Of a stretch of DNA of 11,482 nucleotides, positions 1-5,464 are shown piece after piece. The stretch is taken from the NCBI GenBank assembly GCA_038203635.1, contig JBBRDT010000096.1, forward strand, positions 1 to 11,482. The letters are read 5' to 3'. The DNA comes from DASRIA01 sp038203635. GTDB lineage: Bacteria; Actinomycetota; Thermoleophilia; Solirubrobacterales; JBBDJG01. The first letter of the stretch is position 1, and each line of letters opens with the position of its first letter. The notes beneath the pieces are model-generated. The model saw only the letters and a program-made list of their open reading frames with translations. It was not told the origin of the DNA and ran no database searches. Position numbers and translations under genes: made by a program.

Positions 1-52
1 ACAGCTGCCGGCGCTTGTTCAGGCTGAGGGCGGCGTTAGCGTGAAGGTCCAT
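1..52 (-). CDS. IS481-family transposase, N-terminal fragment (runs off the window)
   Basis: Only the first 17 codons are visible, reading MDLHANAALSLNKRRQL. The 'HANA' start followed by a basic helix resembles the N-terminal helix-turn-helix region of IS481-family transposases, which go on to a DDE integrase core that is not in this window. The start is well supported: a perfect AAGGAGG ribosome-binding site lies at 60-66 on the minus strand, 7 nt before the ATG. The enzyme would cut and join the element ends. Identification depends on a very short peptide plus the agreement of the upstream DNA with an IS481 end. It could also be a related IS3/IS481-like integrase. Whether the gene is intact cannot be seen. 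Confidence 0.6.
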   Translation of the reverse strand, partial: MDLHANAALSLNKRRQL

Positions 53-136
53 CCGGTGTCCTCCTTGGGACTGGGGTGCGTGGTAGCTCCCAGCCTCCAA
101 GGGGGCCCGGATGAACCAACGTGCTCAGGAACTACA
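1..136 (-). mobile_element. End of an IS481-family insertion sequence (partial)
   Basis: The window opens inside an insertion sequence that is read leftwards. Three things support this. First, the start of a transposase lies at 1-52 on the minus strand. Second, read from 136 on the minus strand the DNA begins TGTAGTTCCTGAG, and IS481-family ends characteristically begin TGT. Third, the motif TGGTTCATCCG follows about 18 nt inside; as I remember it, the Bordetella IS481 left end carries the same motif in the same kind of position. Directly outside position 136 lies ACTAGA, which fits the NCTAGN target of IS481. The far end of the element is outside the window, so the edge at 136 is inferred from one side only. 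Confidence 0.55.
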
Positions 137-142
137 ACTAGA
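137..142. other. Candidate IS481 target-site duplication (ACTAGA)
   Basis: ACTAGA sits immediately outside the proposed insertion sequence edge at 136. It matches NCTAGN, the known 6-bp target duplicated by Bordetella IS481. The partner copy would lie beyond the left end of the window, so duplication itself cannot be confirmed. CTAG is an uncommon tetramer in most high-GC genomes, which makes the match less likely to be chance. Confidence 0.4.
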
Positions 143-216
143 TGTCAGCGGGGCGGGGAACACCCCGTTCGAGCTCTGCTGATTCCAGGGTCAGCCGCAG
201 GGGAGCGGCGACCGGA

Positions 217-1053
217 ATGAGATTCATGACACGACCACTTTCTCTGGTCGGGACAGTCCTGATCGCGCTCGCGATCATGGTGCTGGCGCCGGCCGCAGCT
301 TCGGCGTGGGCGCCCGCTGGACAGGCGACTGTCCATCCCGGCGTGCAAACGTTCACCAAGGGTGCCCAGTGCACCTCGAATTTCGTGTTCACGCAGGGAT
401 CCGAGGTGTATCTCGGACAGGCGGCCCACTGTTCAGGCACCGGCGGCTCGACCGAGACGAACGGCTGCGACAGCGGCTCACTGCCGGTCGGCACGCCGGT
501 GGAGATCGACGGCGCCAGCCGCCCCGGCACGATGGTCTACAACTCGTGGCTCACGATGCAGGGCCGGGGTGAGACCGATCCCGACACCTGCGCGTACAAC
601 GACCTCGCGCTCGTCCGGGTCGACCCGGCCGACGTCGCGAAGGTGAACCCGTCCGTGCCCGGCTTCGGAGGCCCTACCGGGGTCGGCGAGGCGGCCGATG
701 GGTCCACGGTCTACTCGTACGGCAACTCGTCCCTGCGCGGTGGCGTCACAACGCTCAGCCCCAACCAGGGAACCGTGGTGTCCACCGAGGGCAATGGATG
801 GAGCCGCACCGTCTACACCGTCACGCCGGGCGTCCCGGGCGACTCGGGAAGCGGCTTCCTGAGCAGCAACGGCCAGGCCTTCGGCGTGCTCAGCACGCTG
901 CAGATCGCGCCCACCGCCGGGTCGAATGGAGTCGGCGACCTCAGCAACGAGCTCGCCTACGCGCGTGCCAACAGCTCGTTCACGAGCGTGCAGCTCACGC
1001 CGGACACACAGCCGTTCAACGCGAACGTCGTCAGCGCGATCCTCGGTAGCTGA
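217..1053 (+). CDS. Secreted trypsin-like (S1/chymotrypsin-fold) serine protease
   Basis: This encodes a 278-residue exported serine endopeptidase. The first ~30 residues form a Sec-type signal peptide: basic MRFMTRP, then a hydrophobic run, ending in ASA before Trp31. The triad is visible in chymotrypsin order: His71 in QAAHC, Asp129 in YNDLALV, Ser210 in GDSGSGF. Four cysteines (52, 72, 84, 125) could make two disulfides, the first bracketing the histidine as in many S1 enzymes. ATG 217 was chosen because AGGGGAG lies 11 nt upstream and the signal peptide starts there; ATG 229 is also possible. The frame stays open back to 142, but that extension is not signal-like. There is no pro-region or C-terminal anchor, so it is probably released outside the cell. 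Its substrate is unknown. It starts about 80 bp from an insertion sequence edge. Confidence 0.85.
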   Translation: MRFMTRPLSLVGTVLIALAIMVLAPAAASAWAPAGQATVHPGVQTFTKGAQCTSNFVFTQGSEVYLGQAAHCSGTGGSTETNGCDSGSLPVGTPVEIDGASRPGTMVYNSWLTMQGRGETDPDTCAYNDLALVRVDPADVAKVNPSVPGFGGPTGVGEAADGSTVYSYGNSSLRGGVTTLSPNQGTVVSTEGNGWSRTVYTVTPGVPGDSGSGFLSSNGQAFGVLSTLQIAPTAGSNGVGDLSNELAYARANSSFTSVQLTPDTQPFNANVVSAILGS

Positions 1054-1065
1054 TCGCAATGGTGC

Positions 1066-1096
1066 TGCGGCGGCGCGCCTCGTGCGCGCCGCCGCA
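1066..1096. terminator. Bidirectional hairpin terminator between the protease and HU genes
   Basis: A perfect 13-bp GC-rich stem (TGCGGCGGCGCGC, 1066-1078, with its complement at 1084-1096) encloses a 5-nt loop, CTCGT. It starts 12 nt after the protease stop and ends about 30 nt from the HU stop on the other strand. It has no T-tract, as is common for high-GC actinobacterial terminators, so termination is inferred from stem strength and position. Confidence 0.7.
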
Positions 1097-1125
1097 CGCT
1101 CGGCTGATGGCCGAGCGGAAGTCGC

Positions 1126-1401
1126 TCAGCGGCCGACGGCCTGCTTGAGCTTCGCGCCGGCGCTGAAGCGCGGGACGCGGGATGCCTTGATCTGGATGGG
1201 CTGGCCCGTTTGCGGGTTCCGGCCCTGACGTGCGGCGCGATCAGCCACGTGGAACTTGCCGAACCCCGTGATGTTGATCTCCGTACCGCTCGCGAGCTGC
1301 TCCTCGATGGTTCTGAGCGCGGCGTCCACGGCGCTCTCCGCCTCGCGGCGACTGAGCTCCGACTTCTGGGCGACCTGCTCGACCAACTCGGCCTTGTTCA
1401 T
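1126..1401 (-). CDS. hup: HU-family nucleoid DNA-binding protein
   Basis: This is a 91-residue protein of standard HU length. It forms a dimer that bends and compacts DNA and supports replication, recombination and transcription. The N-terminal helices (MNKAELVEQV through about residue 40) form the dimer body. The INITGFGKF segment at 43-50 and the G-RNPQTG arm at about 60-66 are the HU hallmarks, with Pro63 as the DNA-intercalating residue. It lacks the long Lys/Ala-rich tail of mycobacterial HupB and streptomycete HupS, so it is the plain bacterial form. The start is firm: AGGAGGAG at 1407-1414 lies 5 nt before the ATG. It follows a helical protein gene on the same strand after a 100-bp gap, probably with its own promoter. 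IHF is unlikely because the length and arm sequence are HU-like. Confidence 0.95.
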   Translation of the reverse strand: MNKAELVEQVAQKSELSRREAESAVDAALRTIEEQLASGTEINITGFGKFHVADRAARQGRNPQTGQPIQIKASRVPRFSAGAKLKQAVGR

Positions 1402-1434
1402 GAGAACTCCTCCTGGGTGGAAGTTGGCGAGGCG

Positions 1435-1458
1435 AAGCTAGATGGGCCGTCGGACGGC
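1435..1458 (-). promoter_or_regulatory. Candidate HU promoter with a small palindrome
   Basis: In the 100-bp gap ahead of HU, the minus strand has TAGCTT at 1440-1435, a plausible -10 hexamer that would give a leader of roughly 27 nt. Just upstream, a 13-bp inverted repeat (GCCGT-CGG-ACGGC, 1446-1458) covers the spacer up to the -35 region and could be an operator or simply a short hairpin. No clear -35 hexamer is seen. This is a pattern-based guess. Confidence 0.3.
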
Positions 1459-1501
1459 AGTTCCGGCGGAAATGGGACGAGGTAGCCTCGGATCGCCCGG
1501 T

Positions 1502-1960
1502 TCAGCGCCCGAACGTGCGCACGAACTCGCGCGCGCTCGACCGCAGGGTGCCGACCGTTTCACGCACCTCAGCGAGTCCGGCGCGCAGCTCTGCGTCGCC
1601 GACCTCGACCGGCATCATGGAGTCCTGGATCTCCGCGATGGCGCCGTCTGCCTTGCCAACGGCATCGACCGCGTTGTCGAGAAAGCCCTTCACGCCCTGG
1701 GACGGCAGCCCCGCGGATGCGGTCTCGAACGTGCGGCCCTGCAGGCTGTGGCGCTCGGCAAACCCGCTGAGGGTGCGTCGCGCACGCCCGTATGCGAGCT
1801 GGACGGGCCGGAACAGCTCCTCCTCGAGCTTGTCGGCGCTGCGTTCGTCGAGCTGCTCGTAGGCCGCGCCCAGGGCGGCGAGCGCCATGCCGAGCTCGTC
1901 GACCGCCCGTCCGAGGTCGTCGACCAGCTGCTGCCTCGCCTCCGCGGCTACGTAGGCCAT
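1502..1960 (-). CDS. Helical protein of unknown function
   Basis: This is a 152-residue protein I cannot assign to a named family. It is almost wholly predicted helix: an acidic, alanine-rich N-terminal half (residues 1-50, with heptad-like spacing around VDDLGRAVDELGMALAALGAAYEQL), then a basic stretch (59-77), a glycine/proline break at 84-92, and further helices to the end. There is no signal peptide, membrane segment or cysteine. The reading frame stays open upstream to 2173, but that stretch is arginine-rich shadow sequence running through the tRNA fragment. ATG 1960 is therefore taken as the start, with GGAG a few bases ahead. Lying upstream of HU on the same strand, it may be chromosome- or cell-envelope-related, but nothing in the sequence shows that. 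The codon pattern supports a real gene. Confidence 0.65.
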   Translation of the reverse strand: MAYVAAEARQQLVDDLGRAVDELGMALAALGAAYEQLDERSADKLEEELFRPVQLAYGRARRTLSGFAERHSLQGRTFETASAGLPSQGVKGFLDNAVDAVGKADGAIAEIQDSMMPVEVGDAELRAGLAEVRETVGTLRSSAREFVRTFGR

Positions 1961-1994
1961 GGCTCCACGGTACAAGGAAGCGCGGCAGGTGCTG

Positions 1995-2264
1995 TCAGGC
2001 GGTGAGCGACGGGATTCGAGCCCGCGACCGCGCCGTCGCCTCGTCCACACCGCTGCTGCATGCGAGGAGCGGCGCGAGGTCGGCGAACAGTGCGGGGCGC
2101 GCGAGCGCGAAGCCCTGAATGAGCGGGCAGCCCGCCGCGGCAAGGCGTTGCCAGGTCTCCTCGTTCTCGACACCTTCGGCGACGAACGAGCGGTCGATCT
2201 TGACCTCCTTGACGGGGAGCGTCCGCAGATGGGTGAACGACGAGAATCCGGTGTCCCCTATCCG
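1995..2264 (-). pseudogene. EAL-domain (c-di-GMP phosphodiesterase) remnant with internal deletion
   Basis: The minus strand reads, in one frame without a start codon, a decayed piece of an EAL domain. RIGDTGFSSFTHLRTLPV resembles the usual DDFGTGYSSLSYLRRLPV segment but has lost residues at DDFGTG. KEVKIDRSFV matches the conserved KIDRSFV. It is followed at once by AEGVENEETWQRLAAAGC and IQGFALARP, which match the AEGVE...GC...QGY..GRP end of the domain. About 40 residues that normally lie between KIDRSFV and AEGVE are missing; the joint is at 2180/2181. The EAL motif itself and the whole N-terminal half are absent. The frame then runs into a tRNA-like fragment and stops at 1995-1997. The parent enzyme would have hydrolysed cyclic di-GMP; this remnant lacks metal-binding residues and should be inactive. 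Confidence 0.8.
2001..2029 (-). repeat. 3' fragment of tRNA-His; candidate attachment-site scar
   Basis: This 29-nt stretch matches the 3' end of the tRNA-His gene at 5363-5391 at 27 of 29 positions, in the same orientation. It covers part of the variable loop, the whole T arm and the 3' acceptor strand, and ends exactly at the discriminator C73 that is typical of tRNA-His. There is no D arm, anticodon arm or 5' acceptor strand upstream, so it is not a tRNA gene. The two changes lie in the T loop (CTCGAAT instead of TTCGAGT), and one alters the nearly invariant T54. An intact tRNA at one end and a 3' copy at the other is the layout produced by integration into a tRNA gene. No integrase gene remains between them. 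Confidence 0.6.
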
Positions 2265-2299
2265 TCCTCGTAAGCGACGTGTTTCTACACCTCCGGTGC

Positions 2300-2314
2300 T
2301 AGGCTCGGACCGAG
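2300..2314 (+). promoter_or_regulatory. Candidate promoter/operator of the aldehyde dehydrogenase gene
   Basis: TGC-TAGGCT at 2297-2305 resembles an extended -10 element (hexamer 2300-2305). An 11-bp palindrome, CTCGG-A-CCGAG, at 2304-2314 overlaps the end of the -10 and the expected transcription start, a common position for a repressor site. A run of six T follows at 2315-2320. No convincing -35 hexamer is present. The palindrome cannot fold as a full 5-bp hairpin because the loop would be one base, so a protein-binding site is likelier than a terminator. Confidence 0.3.
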
Positions 2315-2372
2315 TTTTTTGCCAGCCGAATTACCGCGCTGCGCGCGGTCAGAACAGAGGGAGATGAGGCAA

Positions 2373-3869
2373 GTGGCAACCGAGATGAAAGTCAGCCCCT
2401 CGGCGGTGGACTTCTGCGCACAAAAGCGGCAGATGTTGATCGGCGGAGACTGGGTCGAGGCGGCGTCCGGCAAGACCTTCGAGGTGTTCAACCCGGCTAC
2501 CGGCGAGGTGCTGGCGAACGTCGCCGAGGGCGACTCCGAGGACATCGACCGCGCCGTGAAGACCGCCCGCGCCGCTTTCGAGAGCGGGCCATGGGCGACG
2601 ATGACGCCGTCGGAGCGGGGACGGGTGATCCACCGGATCGGCGATCTGATTCTCGAGCACGGCGACGAGCTTGCTGCACTCGAGACGCTCGACAACGGCA
2701 AGCCGATGGCGATCGCACGCGCGGCGGACATTCCGCTCGCGGCCGACAACTTCCACTACTACTCGGGCTGGACCACGAAGCTCGGCGGGGAGACCATCCA
2801 ACCCTCCGTCGCGTACATGCCGGGAGCCGAGTGGCACGCGTACACGCTGCGCGAGCCGGTCGGTGTCGTCGGGCAGATCATTCCGTGGAACTTCCCGTTG
2901 CTGATGGCGGCCTGGAAGCTCGGGCCCGCGCTCGCGTGCGGCTGCACGATCGTCCTCAAGCCCGCTGAGCAGACTCCGCTGTCTGCACTGCGGCTCGGCG
3001 AGCTGATCCTCGAGGCCGGAGTGCCCGAGGGAGTGCTGAACATCGTCACCGGCTACGGCGAGACCGCCGGTGCGGCGCTCGCCGCTCACGAGGACGTCGA
3101 CAAGGTGGCGTTCACGGGCTCGACCGAGGTCGGCAAGCTGATCGTGCAGGCGGCGGCGGGCAACCTGAAGAAGGTGACCCTCGAGCTCGGCGGGAAGTCC
3201 CCGAACGTCGTCTACGGCGACGCCGACATGGAGACGGCCATCCCGGGCGCGGCCAACGCAATCTTCTTCAACCACGGCCAGTGCTGTGCCGCCGGCTCGC
3301 GGCTGTTCGTCGAGAAGAAGGCGTACGACGAAGTGCTCGAGGGCGTTTCCGACCACGCAAAGAAGATCAAGGTCGGCTCCGGGCTCGATCCCGAGACCGA
3401 GATGGGTCCGCTGGTCTCGCAGGAGCAGTTCGAGCGGGTCACGGGCTTCCTCGACTCGGGCCGCGACGAAGGCGCCAAGGCGGTCGCCGGCGGCAACCCG
3501 ATCGACTCCAAGGGTTACTTCATCGAGCCCACGGTCCTCACCGAGACGGATCCGAGCATGCGGGTGCAGGCCGAGGAGATCTTCGGTCCCGTCGTGACGG
3601 TCACGCCGTTCGACGACGTCTCGGACGTGCCGAAGGCAGGCAACAAGACGAAGTTCGGGCTCGCCGCCGGGATCTGGACGACCGACCTCTCGAAGGCCCA
3701 CCGCACGGCCCGCCAGCTGCGCGCCGGCACGGTGTGGATCAATTGCTACAACGTGTTCGACGCGGCGCTGCCCTTCGGCGGCTACAAGGAGTCCGGCTGG
3801 GGCCGGGAGATGGGCGCCGAGGCGCTCGAGAACTACACGGAGACGAAGGCGGTCTGCGCGCTGCTCTGA
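2373..3869 (+). CDS. NAD(P)+-dependent aldehyde dehydrogenase
   Basis: This 498-residue enzyme of the classical ALDH superfamily oxidises an aldehyde to its carboxylic acid with NAD(P)+ in the cytosol. The full catalytic set is present: Asn173 in PWNFPLL, Glu271 in LELGGKSPN, and the nucleophile Cys305 in NHGQCCAAGSR. The cofactor glycine motif FTGSTEVGK and the C-terminal segment PFGGYKESGWGREMG are also intact. It most resembles the betaine-aldehyde/phenylacetaldehyde/retinal-type group, but substrate cannot be read from sequence. GTG 2373 was chosen because AGAGGGAG lies 9 nt before it; ATG 2364 would overlap that site, and TTG 2319 would add a tail without homology. It is a single gene, sharing a terminator with the convergent cyclase gene. 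With the acyl-CoA oxidase nearby it may serve lipid or aromatic breakdown, which is inference only. Confidence 0.93.
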   Translation: MATEMKVSPSAVDFCAQKRQMLIGGDWVEAASGKTFEVFNPATGEVLANVAEGDSEDIDRAVKTARAAFESGPWATMTPSERGRVIHRIGDLILEHGDELAALETLDNGKPMAIARAADIPLAADNFHYYSGWTTKLGGETIQPSVAYMPGAEWHAYTLREPVGVVGQIIPWNFPLLMAAWKLGPALACGCTIVLKPAEQTPLSALRLGELILEAGVPEGVLNIVTGYGETAGAALAAHEDVDKVAFTGSTEVGKLIVQAAAGNLKKVTLELGGKSPNVVYGDADMETAIPGAANAIFFNHGQCCAAGSRLFVEKKAYDEVLEGVSDHAKKIKVGSGLDPETEMGPLVSQEQFERVTGFLDSGRDEGAKAVAGGNPIDSKGYFIEPTVLTETDPSMRVQAEEIFGPVVTVTPFDDVSDVPKAGNKTKFGLAAGIWTTDLSKAHRTARQLRAGTVWINCYNVFDAALPFGGYKESGWGREMGAEALENYTETKAVCALL

Positions 3870-3898
3870 CCGTCACGACGCGAGATCGACCGAAGGCT

Positions 3899-3922
3899 GG
3901 GGCGGGCGACCTTGCCCGCCCC
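3899..3922. terminator. Bidirectional hairpin terminator between aldehyde dehydrogenase and cyclase genes
   Basis: A perfect 9-bp stem (GGGGCGGGC at 3899-3907 and its complement at 3914-3922) has a 6-nt loop, GACCTT. It lies 29 nt after the aldehyde dehydrogenase stop and 11 nt beyond the stop of the opposing cyclase gene. It has no T-tract on the plus strand. Its position in the only gap between two converging genes supports a two-way terminator. Confidence 0.65.
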
Positions 3923-3933
3923 GGTCGCGTTCT

Positions 3934-5325
3934 TCAGGAGTCCGTGAAGGAGGGCGTGCGCTCGCGCGTGTCTGGCACGAGCTGGCTGCTTGCCGGCGCC
4001 TCGACTTGGTCGACAGCGAACAGATTCCACTCCCCCGGCACGCCCTTGAGCTGCTGGGCGCCTCGGTCCGCGAACGAGATGCCGGAGCCCACGACGAGGT
4101 CCTTGACGGTGCTCGAGACGAGCACCTCGCCGGCGCCGGCGAGCGCGCCGATCCGCGCGCCGATGTTGACGGCCATTCCGCCGATGTCGTCACCGATGAG
4201 CTCGCACTCGCCGGTGTGCAGCCCGGCGCGCAGCTCGATGTCGAGCGCTCGCACCTCGTCCGCGATCGCGTGGGCGCAGCGGATCCCCCGCGCCGGGCCG
4301 TCGAAGGTGGCCAGGAACCCGTCCCCCATCGTCTTGACCTCCCGGCCGCGGTGGCGCTCGAGCTCGGCGCGAACCAGCTCGTCGTGGCGAGCCACGAGCT
4401 CCCGCCAGCGCGCGTCGCCGAGCGCCGCCGCGCGCTCCGTTGAACCTACGATGTCGGTGAACATCACGGTCGTCAGGATGCGATCGGACGGAGGCGCGTG
4501 GCGGGCGCCGGTGAGGAACTCCTCGATCTCCTCGGCGTAGCCGTCGGCGTCCCCGTAGAAGGGGATGTGGTCCATTCCCGGCAGCACGACCAGCCGAGTT
4601 CCCGGGATGTGCTGAGCCAAGTAGTGCGCGTTCTCGACCGGTATGAACTCCTCTTCGCGGTGGAGCACAAGCGTCGGCACGCGGATGCTGGGCAGGAGAT
4701 CCCGGACGTCGGTCTCGACGACCATGTCGAGCAGGGTGCGCGTCATCTGGGGAGTGGCGGCCGAGCGCTCGAAGATGCCGCGCCCGATACGGTCGCGCTC
4801 GCTGTCGGCGCTCGGCGCAAACACCGCGAGCGTGCGGCCCTCGCCCCAGTGCTCGACCAAAGCACGCACGCGTTGATACGCGTCGACCCAGCGCTGCCCG
4901 CCCGGGTTGTTATCGGGATCGAGGGTTGCGGTGGCGAACGTGCCGCAAAGCACCAGGGCGCGTGTGCGCTCGGGATAGGTGGCAGCGAACAGGATGCTCA
5001 TCGGCCCGCCCTCGGAAAGTCCAAACAGCGCGGCGCGCTTCGAGCCGGCGGCGTCCATTACGGCGCGCACGTCGTCCATGCGGTCCTCCAGCGGCGCCGG
5101 CGCGGCGACCGGGTCAGAAAGCCCCGTGCCACGCTTGTCGAAGAGGATCAGCCGCGAGAACGAGGCGAGCTTGTCGAGGAAGCGTGCGATCCGTGGGTCA
5201 GCCCACTGCAGGTCCAGGTGCGAGATGAAGCCCGGCACGAAGACGAGGTCGAGCGGCCCATCGCCGACGACCTGGTAGGCGATGTTGACCTCACCGCTCT
5301 GCGCGTATCGGGTCTCCGGAGGCAT
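3934..5325 (-). CDS. Alpha/beta hydrolase-class III adenylate cyclase fusion
   Basis: This 463-residue protein joins two domains. Residues ~1-272 are an alpha/beta hydrolase with VPGF oxyanion region, nucleophile Ser104 in GLSEGGP and His253 in GMDHIPF. The usual acid position is occupied by the EEE run at 224-226 rather than a clear Asp. Residues ~285-440 are a class III nucleotide cyclase: metal Asp291 (FTDIVGS) and Asp335 (TMGDGF), adenine-selecting Lys331 and Asp380, and transition-state Asn387 and Arg391 (VNIGAR). The complete set predicts a working adenylate cyclase that dimerises to make cAMP, with the hydrolase part as likely sensor or regulator. ATG 5325 gives the MPPETRYAQSG start usual for this actinobacterial group and has GGTGGG 7 nt upstream. 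ATG 5340 or 5358 are possible, the latter only 4 nt from the tRNA-His end. There are no membrane segments. Confidence 0.9.
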   Translation of the reverse strand: MPPETRYAQSGEVNIAYQVVGDGPLDLVFVPGFISHLDLQWADPRIARFLDKLASFSRLILFDKRGTGLSDPVAAPAPLEDRMDDVRAVMDAAGSKRAALFGLSEGGPMSILFAATYPERTRALVLCGTFATATLDPDNNPGGQRWVDAYQRVRALVEHWGEGRTLAVFAPSADSERDRIGRGIFERSAATPQMTRTLLDMVVETDVRDLLPSIRVPTLVLHREEEFIPVENAHYLAQHIPGTRLVVLPGMDHIPFYGDADGYAEEIEEFLTGARHAPPSDRILTTVMFTDIVGSTERAAALGDARWRELVARHDELVRAELERHRGREVKTMGDGFLATFDGPARGIRCAHAIADEVRALDIELRAGLHTGECELIGDDIGGMAVNIGARIGALAGAGEVLVSSTVKDLVVGSGISFADRGAQQLKGVPGEWNLFAVDQVEAPASSQLVPDTRERTPSFTDS

Positions 5326-5362
5326 CGACGTGCCCACCATACCCCGGCAACAACGCATGAGG

Positions 5363-5436
5363 GGTGAGCGACGGGACTCGAACCCGCGACCACCTGGACC
5401 ACAACCAGGAGCTCTACCTACTGAGCTACGCCCACC
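5363..5436 (-). tRNA. tRNA-His (anticodon GTG)
   Basis: Read on the minus strand, this folds into a full cloverleaf. The acceptor is GTGGGCG pairing with CGCTCAC (one G-U), the D arm begins GCTCAG, the anticodon arm CCTGG/CCAGG encloses loop TTGTGGT with anticodon GTG, and the T arm is GCGGG-TTCGAGT-CCCGT. Two His-specific marks are present: an extra G at -1 (5436) facing discriminator C73 (5363). The two bases after C73 are CC, but the third is not A, so the CCA end is not fully encoded. A possible -10 element TAGATT at 5467-5462 overlaps the stop codon of the upstream SnoaL-like gene. The cyclase gene follows closely on the same strand, and its transcript may be released by tRNA 3' processing. 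Confidence 0.97.
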
Positions 5437-5464
5437 ACGAAGGTCTCTTGACCCTCACAGGAAT

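Noticed and set aside
1961..2075. A complete second tRNA gene around the T-arm-like sequence
   Set aside because: No D arm, anticodon stem or 5' acceptor strand can be found upstream on the minus strand, and T54 is changed. Only the 3' fragment is supported.
1961..2173. An N-terminal extension of the helical protein to ATG 2173
   Set aside because: The extra 71 residues are Arg/Ser-rich and pass through the tRNA fragment and the EAL remnant in another frame. ATG 1960 fits better.
2349..3701. A 450-codon open frame on the minus strand opposite the aldehyde dehydrogenase gene
   Set aside because: It is antisense to a clear enzyme gene, is Arg/Gly/Leu-rich with no motifs, and is explained by high-GC codon bias in the real frame.
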